Part shown: positions 56,991 to 64,000 of the stretch, piece by piece
Layout of the letters: every line of letters begins with the position of its first letter
How positions within the stretch are numbered: the stretch's first letter is position 1
Origin: JAXMBN01 sp046349875
GTDB lineage: Bacteria > Planctomycetota > Planctomycetia > Pirellulales > Pirellulaceae
Direction of reading: 5' to 3'
DNA: 64,000 nt
Assembly (NCBI GenBank): GCA_046349875.1
Contig: JAXMBN010000011.1
Location: 1-64,000 of the forward strand
The notes under the pieces: generated by a model
Seen by the model: only the letters and a program-made list of their open reading frames with translations
The model's database searches: none
Told to the model about the DNA's origin: nothing
Position numbers and translations under genes: made by a program

Positions 56991-59900
56991 TTATCGTTCG
57001 GGACTAGGTTGCGGTCTCGTGGATCCTTGAGGCATTTTGTTGGGAAAGAGTTGTTCCAGCGTTGCCGTATCCCAACCTGGAAGGGAAGGCGTCACGATCG
57101 GCTGATCGGTCGTACCTGTTACAGCGAACTGAAGAAGGGTCGCTCCGCGGTTTCCAAAGAGGGGCTGTAGCATGGCGGCAATTTGCCCGCGCGGCCCCAC
57201 ATAGGTGTACAGTTCCATGTGCAATTCGCGTCGCATATTCACTTCGCCCTTGCCTCGCATGCTGATGATGTCACCATCCAAAGCGATCTCATCCAAGGGA
57301 ATACGATCTCCATCCAAAGAGAATCGAATATCTGCGCTTTCAAAAGCACCCTCTTCATTGGGAGCGCTGACTCGCATGAGCCTCAGCAAGCGAATCATGA
57401 ATGGTAGCTGATAGAGCTTCGCTTCGCGGAGTTGGACGATGCCGCCCCCTGAAAGCGTTTTCACGTTTTGCAACGAACCATGAATTTGGGCATCTACGTA
57501 AAGCTTTCCGTTGGCCTCACCGGCGGGTTGACCAAGATCGAGCAACAAGTTGCGAAAGTCAGCGTTGTCGAGATGGAACTGCAAGGAGACTCGACCACTC
57601 GACAATTGGCCAACTCCATAAGCATAGAGTTCACCGCTAAGCGTTTGTGCCTTTAAGTCATCGCGATGGACAGGTGGTGTTGGGAAAGGAGAGGAGACTT
57701 TGGGAAGGATCTGCGACGCTGGCGGAATCAACCTCCTGGGTGATCTCTTTGGTCCCATCGACCGAACTTGCCCAACAGCCGATGCCAATGTTACTCCGCC
57801 ATCGCGACTACCTTGCGCTACGGCCGCTTGCACACTTGGAAGCGAAACGCGACTTGCCTCGCGTCCCAACAGCAACTTATCACCTTCAATAGCGAAGCGA
57901 CCTTCCAAGGCAAGGACGGGTACATTCTTGATGGCCAAGGCATCCAGCATCAGATCTCCTACCGCGACCGGCCCTTGATCTGTTGAAGCGCCCTCCAGAT
58001 GGACGGATCCCCGAATGCCGGAAGCAACCGCACCACCGGCCAGCTTTCCATCTTCCAGGTCGAGATCCAGATTCCACGATTCAGCTCGCGGTTGATTCTT
58101 GGCGGCATCGATCTTAAAAAGCGTCCACCCTCCCACATTGACGGGACCGCGATAATCGAGCGTCAAGAGAGGTTGCCGAAGCTGGTCAGGAAGCGATGAC
58201 AGTAGGCTTTGATCGATGATGATTCGTGTTTGTGGGAGCCAAGTAAAGAGACATCCCCACGATCCATCGTCGCGCAGTCGGCATGTCCCACCAGCCTCCA
58301 CAATACTAAAGTCGTGATAGCCTTTCATTTCAATGTTGAGCACACCTGTTCGATACTCCAGGTGGAAGGAAATGTCGTTGAGCAGATAGGGCAGGGTAGT
58401 AGGCCGCAATGACACGGTACTTCCCGTTTGCGCATCGACCAAACCTGCTTCATCGATGAGAACGCGAACGTCGAGTGGTTCATCGGCGTGTTGCCGAGTC
58501 ACCACAACATTGACCTTATCGAGGACCCCGGAAGGCTGCGCTTGATTCCAAAGCTCACGGACCGACGGAGGCAATGCACGTTGAAGCCCTTCCTGGAGAG
58601 GAACGGATTGAGCATCAAATTCCAAACGAAGATCGTCCAATCGCCCGATTCCCGAAATACATTTTCCCTGGCAATGGATGCGAGCACTATCGTGCCGCCC
58701 CTGGAAGTCACGCAAGAGAATCACATCGTTGTCGACCGTGATTTGGCCATGGATATCAAAAATCGGATAGCGGAATTCATCATATAGAATGGAACCACCA
58801 TAGATTTGAAGCTCGATCGATTTCGCAAGAACATCTGGATTGTCGCGGGTTCGAACAAAACGGGCATGCGTTACTTGCACGGAACCCACGGGTTGTAAAG
58901 AACGGACAAACGATTCCAATCCCGTTCGCGAAGATCCGCGAGGAGTCAAGGCAGCGATCAATGCAGAATCGATCGCAACCGGTTCGCTCGCCACTTGAAG
59001 ATCGATTAGCCATCGCGGTGAAGCTCGTTCTAGTCGAAGCGAACCACGAAGCGGCTGTCCATTTGCGAGAGCGCTCAAATTCTCGCCGATGATCATACCA
59101 TCGCGATAAACAAACTCTCCTTGCAAGTTTTGGATAGGGTACGGAAAGACATCGGCTTGCAAAGAACACCCACGGCTCCACACTTGAGCCACGGGGTTCC
59201 ATTTTCCATCTTGATAGGCCACCTGGACGTTCGCATCGATCGTTCCCGCAATTGCTAACTTATCCCACGTTGCACGAATCGGTTCTGGAAGAGCTTTGTA
59301 GAGCACTCCATCGAGCGCCAAATTGGTAACTTGTGTTTTGATGAGAGCTCGTGGCGACTTGCCCCATTCGGAAACGTCCGCATCGAGTTGGAAGGATGCG
59401 GATCCAGCTTTGGCCTTCGTGTTGCGAACCTGCAGCAAACCATTCTGACAAAAAAAGTTTCCGCCTAAGTCATCGAGCCGATAGGGGAGTAATGGATGCT
59501 CGAGGCGTCCATTTTGAAACCCGCCACGGACCTCATAGTTCCATGCTCCTTGTTCAAATCCAACACCAAACTTGGCGTGTCCTTTGCAGACCAATCCGTT
59601 TGCGGCAACCCACTTCTCACGCAAGCTCTGAGGCACGATCGTCATCAAGCGATCGGAGAAGTCCATATCTTCTAATTCGCCCTGAACATCCCAAGCTTTC
59701 TTATCCGCGCGGACTCGAGTCACTGCATGCAAACGTCGAAAGTAACTGCTCGACACGGATGCTTGAATCGTCAAGTATCGCCTCGACTCTTCGTTGGGAA
59801 GGAGAGGCACAGGGATGTCAGAGGTCGGTGTGCCTCGAAGCATTGCTTTGAGGTCGTGACAGATGAGTTCTTCATGATGCTTGGAGGGCCCGCCGATGCG

Positions 59901-60410
59901 AACGAACCCATCATGAATATCGATCGGAGGCAACTCGGCCGGAATCGCTTCTTGACTCGATAAACTTTGAAGCGACCATTGCGTTTCATCGATTGGCCAT
60001 AAAGAAAGTTCCAATCCATCGATGCGCACATGTTGAACTGGAATGCGTCCTTGCAATAGTCCAACCAAGTCGATGGGACCACTCGCTAGAACGCGTTGCG
60101 CGCGAACAACACTTCTCGGCCCTTCATTCGTTGGAAGCGAAACTTCTAAGCCTTCCAAGACGATGGCTTTTCCTTTTTCAAGGTGCGCTCGTTCCAACTG
60201 CACGAGGTGTTTCGGAAACTTTTCGCCCAGGCGTTTTAAGATTTCGCCGCGAAGCTGACGATCGACTCGTCCAATGACGTAATAGTAACCTGCGAGTCCA
60301 AGAATTCCGAGAACGAGCATCCACAGAACGCGATGCTCCCACACCAAATCGCGATGGCGTTTATGAACTGCTTCCGCAGTCGTATCGTTCTTCGGTCGCC
60401 TCGCTTCCAT
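56991..60410 (-). CDS. AsmA-like large membrane-anchored protein
   Basis: 1139 residues. A basic N terminus and one transmembrane helix (WMLVLGILGLAGYYYVIGRV, about 30-49) lead into a long beta-rich region with repeated LxxxLxxGRIPVQHVRIDGLELSLW-type elements, typical of the AsmA/TamB/YhdP lipid-transfer superfamily. The C terminus contains the AsmA-like block GGGIVQLREAKLYQLPFMIRLLRLMRVS and DIRFSLDGDRIPLDEIALDGDIISMRGKGEVN, which matches the AsmA_2/DUF3971 domain. In E. coli such proteins bridge the periplasm and move phospholipid to the outer membrane; here it fits a Gram-negative-type envelope. First gene of a run with the small acidic protein, the glycosyltransferase lying 29 bp upstream. 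Confidence 0.8.
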   Translation of the reverse strand: MEARRPKNDTTAEAVHKRHRDLVWEHRVLWMLVLGILGLAGYYYVIGRVDRQLRGEILKRLGEKFPKHLVQLERAHLEKGKAIVLEGLEVSLPTNEGPRSVVRAQRVLASGPIDLVGLLQGRIPVQHVRIDGLELSLWPIDETQWSLQSLSSQEAIPAELPPIDIHDGFVRIGGPSKHHEELICHDLKAMLRGTPTSDIPVPLLPNEESRRYLTIQASVSSSYFRRLHAVTRVRADKKAWDVQGELEDMDFSDRLMTIVPQSLREKWVAANGLVCKGHAKFGVGFEQGAWNYEVRGGFQNGRLEHPLLPYRLDDLGGNFFCQNGLLQVRNTKAKAGSASFQLDADVSEWGKSPRALIKTQVTNLALDGVLYKALPEPIRATWDKLAIAGTIDANVQVAYQDGKWNPVAQVWSRGCSLQADVFPYPIQNLQGEFVYRDGMIIGENLSALANGQPLRGSLRLERASPRWLIDLQVASEPVAIDSALIAALTPRGSSRTGLESFVRSLQPVGSVQVTHARFVRTRDNPDVLAKSIELQIYGGSILYDEFRYPIFDIHGQITVDNDVILLRDFQGRHDSARIHCQGKCISGIGRLDDLRLEFDAQSVPLQEGLQRALPPSVRELWNQAQPSGVLDKVNVVVTRQHADEPLDVRVLIDEAGLVDAQTGSTVSLRPTTLPYLLNDISFHLEYRTGVLNIEMKGYHDFSIVEAGGTCRLRDDGSWGCLFTWLPQTRIIIDQSLLSSLPDQLRQPLLTLDYRGPVNVGGWTLFKIDAAKNQPRAESWNLDLDLEDGKLAGGAVASGIRGSVHLEGASTDQGPVAVGDLMLDALAIKNVPVLALEGRFAIEGDKLLLGREASRVSLPSVQAAVAQGSRDGGVTLASAVGQVRSMGPKRSPRRLIPPASQILPKVSSPFPTPPVHRDDLKAQTLSGELYAYGVGQLSSGRVSLQFHLDNADFRNLLLDLGQPAGEANGKLYVDAQIHGSLQNVKTLSGGGIVQLREAKLYQLPFMIRLLRLMRVSAPNEEGAFESADIRFSLDGDRIPLDEIALDGDIISMRGKGEVNMRRELHMELYTYVGPRGQIAAMLQPLFGNRGATLLQFAVTGTTDQPIVTPSLPGWDTATLEQLFPNKMPQGSTRPQPSPER

Positions 60411-60439
60411 GCTCGGACAACAACGCCTATGAAAAGGAA

Positions 60440-61768
60440 TTAATTAGGTAACGCTTTCGATCGACTCTGAATCCAATGCCAAACGTGAATCGCGCCCACT
60501 CCAGCAATCACACACAGCATGAGCACTGCAGGTTGACGATACCGAATGGATCCCACAAACACGAAATGCAATGCTCCATAATAGAAGCAGGGCATCCCAT
60601 ACCAAATCATGAGTCGCCATCGATGCCGCTCGATACCTATTCCCAAAGCCGCGAAGAAGAGAATGCCCATGTACGACAGCGCTTCCGACCATCGCAATAC
60701 CGCATTACCGACCTGACTTGCCGTTGGAAATGGACTCCACGTCTTCCAGGATTTTAGCACCCCAAGGCGAATAACGTCAGACGGATTTTCGCGAGCCCAA
60801 GATATGGCTGCCGAAAAGAGCTTGCGATCCAATCGATACTCCATGGTTGATACCAAGGGCCGCCCTTCTCGTATCGCTTCCGCATCTTCTTCAGCTTGTT
60901 TGCTAGCAAACTCTTCCGAAAAGAGCATCCCCTCATCACTGCTTCCCGTGGCGTTGGGGTGCCATCCATCGTAAAGACTTGCGCCGACCTGCAATGTCGT
61001 GGGAATCCACGTGCCTGTGACCATAAAGTTGCGCCACCACCAAGGAGACATAACGGCAATCATGGCCAACATCAATGCGACGCCATCGACCCACCGCGCT
61101 TTGCGAGGCGTCATCGCACCCATCGCTAGCAATACGCCTGGCCACAGGATCCAGCTTGGTCGCGCCAAACAGGCTAAGCCTGTCGCAGCTCCGCTAACCA
61201 AGGCCCAACCCAACGCGCGTTTGGAAAAAGAAATTGGTTCGACCGCCGAACTATTCGAAAATCGCATCGACCATGCCAACAAAGAGCATGCAATCAAGGG
61301 ACAAAAAATGGCTTCGCTCAAAACAAAAACACTCATCCCCATGGCGCCCGGATAACATGCTGCGGCCACCCCGGCCAAGCGTGCCGCGCCCAACCCACCG
61401 AGGCGTTTAGCCGCCATCATCACAAGACCTACCGTGATCGTTCCCAAAACGCAGCCAAGATATCGAGCCATCATGACCGAACTTCGCGGATCTTCGATCC
61501 AGCGGCATGGGGCAAGAACGATTGGATACAACGGAGCGCGAAAGATTTTGGAGTTGGGTCCGCCATATTCGTAGGGTTCGCCATGAGCCAATCGGCCAGC
61601 AAGGACCCAATAGGAATCGCTGTCGCCAAACCGAAACAACACACCTTCGCGATCGGCCATCGACTGCCATTGATGGGCTGCAGCCAACCGCAGCACCAGG
61701 GCGAAGAACAGAATGCCAAGCGAGATGCGATCGCGCCAAATCGATCGAGATTGGTTTTCAGATCGCAT
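60440..61768 (-). CDS. membrane glycosyltransferase, GT39/PMT-like
   Basis: 442 residues, about ten membrane helices. The first loop carries the acidic motif FGDSDSYWVLAGRLAHGEPYEYGGPNSKIFRAPLYPIVLAP, resembling the ArnT/PMT family loop with the D-S/D-Y pair and the RxPLYP element. Later loops: VAAACYPGAMGMSVFVLSEA and SPWWWRNFMVTGTWIPTTLQ. Enzymes of this family move sugars from polyprenyl-phosphate donors onto lipids or proteins on the outer face of the membrane. The substrate is unknown. It lies immediately upstream of the AsmA-like gene, so envelope glycan or lipid work is a fair inference. Confidence 0.8.
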   Translation of the reverse strand: MRSENQSRSIWRDRISLGILFFALVLRLAAAHQWQSMADREGVLFRFGDSDSYWVLAGRLAHGEPYEYGGPNSKIFRAPLYPIVLAPCRWIEDPRSSVMMARYLGCVLGTITVGLVMMAAKRLGGLGAARLAGVAAACYPGAMGMSVFVLSEAIFCPLIACSLLAWSMRFSNSSAVEPISFSKRALGWALVSGAATGLACLARPSWILWPGVLLAMGAMTPRKARWVDGVALMLAMIAVMSPWWWRNFMVTGTWIPTTLQVGASLYDGWHPNATGSSDEGMLFSEEFASKQAEEDAEAIREGRPLVSTMEYRLDRKLFSAAISWARENPSDVIRLGVLKSWKTWSPFPTASQVGNAVLRWSEALSYMGILFFAALGIGIERHRWRLMIWYGMPCFYYGALHFVFVGSIRYRQPAVLMLCVIAGVGAIHVWHWIQSRSKALPN

Positions 61769-61858
61769 CCATTAATCGCTTTGACGAATCCATAGGAACG
61801 GGAAGAGAACAGACGAGGGCCATGAGTGCGATAGATCGCAGACCCCTGAACCAACATA

Positions 61859-62353
61859 TCAGGGATCCGTTTCAAACATCATAGCATGGATCGTCACTTC
61901 AAAACCATTCACTCCCTCGGCAACATCGCCTAGCGTTGAATCTGCCGTCCAGTTCCACTCGCGAAAGGTGACCAGGTTCACGTCTTCCGATACTGCCCGA
62001 AGTTTGCAATCGGCTTCCCCCCAATACGAATTCCAATAGGGTGTGGATAGTCGGAAGGAAGTTGTCTGCCAGTAGTACCAGTCGCGACCATCCCAATGAT
62101 AGGAAGACGAACGGGAACGCGTCGTGGCTACGGTATCCCAACGGCGCAACCGCCAGTTATAGGCTTGAATCAATACCGTTGTGTTGGGTTTGGCCAGGAA
62201 GCCACCGGCCGTTATCGGTTTGATGTAGGAACCATACTCATATCCTAGGTGCTGTCCATCGGTCGGACCAATCATGCATCCGGTAAGGACGCTCAACAAC
62301 AACCCTAGTCCAAGGCCAGCCATCCGTTGGGAAAGCGAAAGTACGTGATTCAT
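61859..62353 (-). CDS. small lipoprotein of unknown function
   Basis: 164 residues. N terminus MNHVLSLSQRMAGLGLGLLLSVLTGC is a signal peptide ending in a lipobox (LTGC). The mature part is aromatic rich: NWRLRRWDTVATTRSRSSSYHWDGRDWYYWQTTSF and TPYWNSYWGEADCKLRAV, ending in EVTIHAMMFE. It looks like a small beta sandwich but matches nothing I recognise. ATG 62353 was chosen for the lipobox; 22 upstream codons are open. It is 90 bp from the glycosyltransferase and 96 bp from the next gene. Confidence 0.65.
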   Translation of the reverse strand: MNHVLSLSQRMAGLGLGLLLSVLTGCMIGPTDGQHLGYEYGSYIKPITAGGFLAKPNTTVLIQAYNWRLRRWDTVATTRSRSSSYHWDGRDWYYWQTTSFRLSTPYWNSYWGEADCKLRAVSEDVNLVTFREWNWTADSTLGDVAEGVNGFEVTIHAMMFETDP

Positions 62354-62449
62354 CGCAAGGTCTCCATATTGAAAGGTGGGAGCGATCGAGTCGCTTTCCT
62401 TGGGGAGCGTACCTTGCACTTGGTTGTTACAAGAATTTATGGGGCGAAG

Positions 62450-64000
62450 TTATCTCGCCTTTTCGAGGATTTGTTCGAATCGATTTTTCCAATGAATGGG
62501 GATATTCGGGTAAGTCGAAGCGAGAACCCTCCACATTTGTTGGGCATCTTTTCCTTTGCCTTGCTGGACAAGGGAGCCAGCCACGCGAAACTTGGCTTCG
62601 AACCACGCTTCGCTACCTGGCTTTACTTTGGCCAACCATCGCTGCATGGCTTTTTCCAATGCGTTGGATTTGGCATCGGCTGTGGATTCGAGTTCGGCCG
62701 AGTCGCGTAGAAAGGCTCCCCATTGCGACAAGAGAAGATCGTTGCCAGCTTGGGTCCCAAGGAGCGACGCAAAATCATCGCTGACTGTCTTGGTTTCACC
62801 TTGCCAAGCTCGCATTCGAAGCTGCATACACTGACGCTTCAATGAAAGAGTTCGATCCATGGCATCGGGCAACCATTGATTCCCCGCGATGTCGATACAC
62901 TCTTGAAGCATGGGGATCCATGCCGCACGATTTCGCATCGGTTGTTGCTCTACTAGTTCATAGAGCGTGGTCAACAATGGCCAAGCCAATGGCTGAGGTC
63001 GCTCGATGCGGAGTTGATTCATACAGCTTTCTATGTCTTCTTTTACAGGCGCATCTCCTTGCCTTGCCGATTCGAAAATTCGACACCACGCGCCGAAAAT
63101 CGATTCCGGTTTTTTAGGTAACGAAGCAACATCGGCAGTTTTGTCGCTGGGTATACGATCCAATCTTCGTATGCCCAACGATGCGAGCCATCGTCGGTCG
63201 GTAGCCAACCATTGATAGAGTACCGTTCCTTCCTGCAGAATCGGAACATCGACTTGGGATCGCTTGGCTTGGAGGTGATTCCCGAATTCGATCAGTTCAG
63301 GGTACTCGGGTCGCTCTTCACCGCCATTGCGGGCCCAAACCGATTCGAGCAAAGAACGCCCCATGGCGTATTCCAAGTTGGATTCTGTGGGATCGCGATC
63401 CCATGCCGCGCTCCAGATACGTCCCGCATCTTTCCAACTAGGGCCACTGAGCAAATAGCGATCGAGCCAAGGTAATGCTTGGCGAGTCGTTGCATCATCG
63501 GGCCATGTTTCAACATGTTCTTCCAGGATGGATCGATACAACGCGCCATCGGTTTCAATCACCGATGGGTCTTTATTGTCTGCAATCTTTTTGGACATAA
63601 GCCATGCGGCCATCAAATGCCCAGCAGGAGCCTTGCTCGCCGAAGACGCTTTCATCGATACTAGTCGAAAGGTTTCGATCGCTTGCGTGAGTTGTTGATT
63701 GGTTTGCAAAATGGCCGCGTTCAAGTCCCAATGATAACGCTTGCTCAACGTCGCGGTCTTGATAGGCTTTGCTTTCGGCCTGCTTCAGTTTCTCAACTCC
63801 CTTTTCCCATTGTTTTGCAGCCAATAACTGCTTGGCCTCTGCTCGCAACAACTGCAGCGCCATCGATGGCTCCGCTGCAACTTCGGTTACATTTCCAGTT
63901 GACTTCGCCAACCCGATCAGCCTCGATTCCGCTCGTAGTTGCCAGTAGCCTCCAAAGAATTTTCCAATGTCGTTTTTGAATGCGAGTCCTTGTTTGAGAA
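62450..64000 (-). CDS. TPR-like helical protein, frameshifted, 5' end outside window
   Basis: An all-helical protein, more than 500 residues within the window. Two frames join near 63735-63748: the upstream frame reads WEKGVEKLKQAESKAYQDRDVE and the downstream one RYHWDLNAAILQTNQQLTQAIETFRLVSMKASS, TPR-like in both. One base change explains the break. The upstream frame is open to the right edge of the window. The C-terminal end (WFEAKFRVAGSLVQQGKGKDAQQMWRVLASTYP) is a TPR pair. No enzymatic motif. In-frame start outside the window. Confidence 0.65.

Overview
The window looks like chromosome from a planctomycete, most likely of the Pirellulaceae type. The grounds are established family knowledge plus the gene content: a fusion protein carrying a DUF1080-like sugar-hydrolase domain and five CxxCH haem sites, a YVTN-propeller/cytochrome c protein, a squalene-cyclase-repeat protein with an N-terminal membrane anchor, a glycine-rich secreted protein, PQQ-propeller and NHL proteins, a DUF1570 metalloprotease, a DUF4332 protein and many secreted carbohydrate-active enzymes. 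No rRNA, tRNA, CRISPR array or prophage was seen.

Layout. 1-10.1 kb (+): end of a GH38 alpha-mannosidase-like gene, a Ser/Thr kinase (one frameshift), a LarA-like gene (one frameshift), a YgfZ-type folate-binding protein, a membrane P-loop ATPase, a decayed minus-strand gene, panB, and rarA split by an in-frame stop. 10.1-14.7 kb: a DUF4105 lipoprotein, then a minus-strand M61 peptidase, lipoate ligase and EEP hydrolase. 14.7-16.3 kb: a complete RAYT-type (Y1/HUH) transposable element bounded by paired hairpin repeats. 16.3-21.1 kb: pectate lyase and wecB (-), then a wrecked acyltransferase-like membrane gene. 21.1-31.7 kb (+): NHL protein, LURP-one-like protein, amidohydrolase, a nucleotide-sugar cluster (UAP1-like pyrophosphorylase, manC) with ruvX, a secreted HtrA-type protease, a minus-strand polysaccharide deacetylase, a HEAT-like protein and a PQQ-propeller protein. 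31.7-41.1 kb (-): glycine-rich protein behind a near-consensus sigma-54 promoter, GH18 enzyme, squalene-cyclase-repeat protein, cytochrome, typA/bipA, a His-rich lipoprotein and a receiver-like protein lacking its phospho-acceptor. 41.3-44.8 kb (+): lysS and a PLC-like/DUF4332 protein. 44.8-48.3 kb (-): esterase, DUF1570 protease and an iron-type ABC permease with a short N terminus. 48.3-49.9 kb: a second, inverted and decayed copy of the RAYT element. 49.9-64 kb: a sorbosone-dehydrogenase-like gene with an in-frame stop, the penta-haem fusion, a Cna-B/carboxypeptidase-regulatory-like protein (+), then a minus-strand run of a small protein, an AsmA-like giant, a glycosyltransferase, a lipoprotein and a partial gene running off the window.

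The most distinctive item is the element pair. Two copies of about 1.58 kb lie in opposite orientation 32 kb apart. Each end carries two 27-nt hairpin units in fixed order (outer core CCATC, inner core TCAGC). In both copies the right edge directly abuts the TAA stop of a minus-strand gene and the left edge lies some 20-40 bp from the start of the next minus-strand gene.

A second theme is damage. Three genes carry a single frameshift, two carry a single in-frame TAA, and three loci carry many lesions. The single lesions could be assembly errors; the multi-lesion loci are genuine decay or a very poor consensus. The secreted enzymes (GH38, PL1, GH18, deacetylase, DUF1080/cytochrome, sorbosone-dehydrogenase-like) fit a polysaccharide-degrading life, while WecB, ManC, UAP1, the GT39-like enzyme and the AsmA-like protein point to cell-surface glycan and envelope work.
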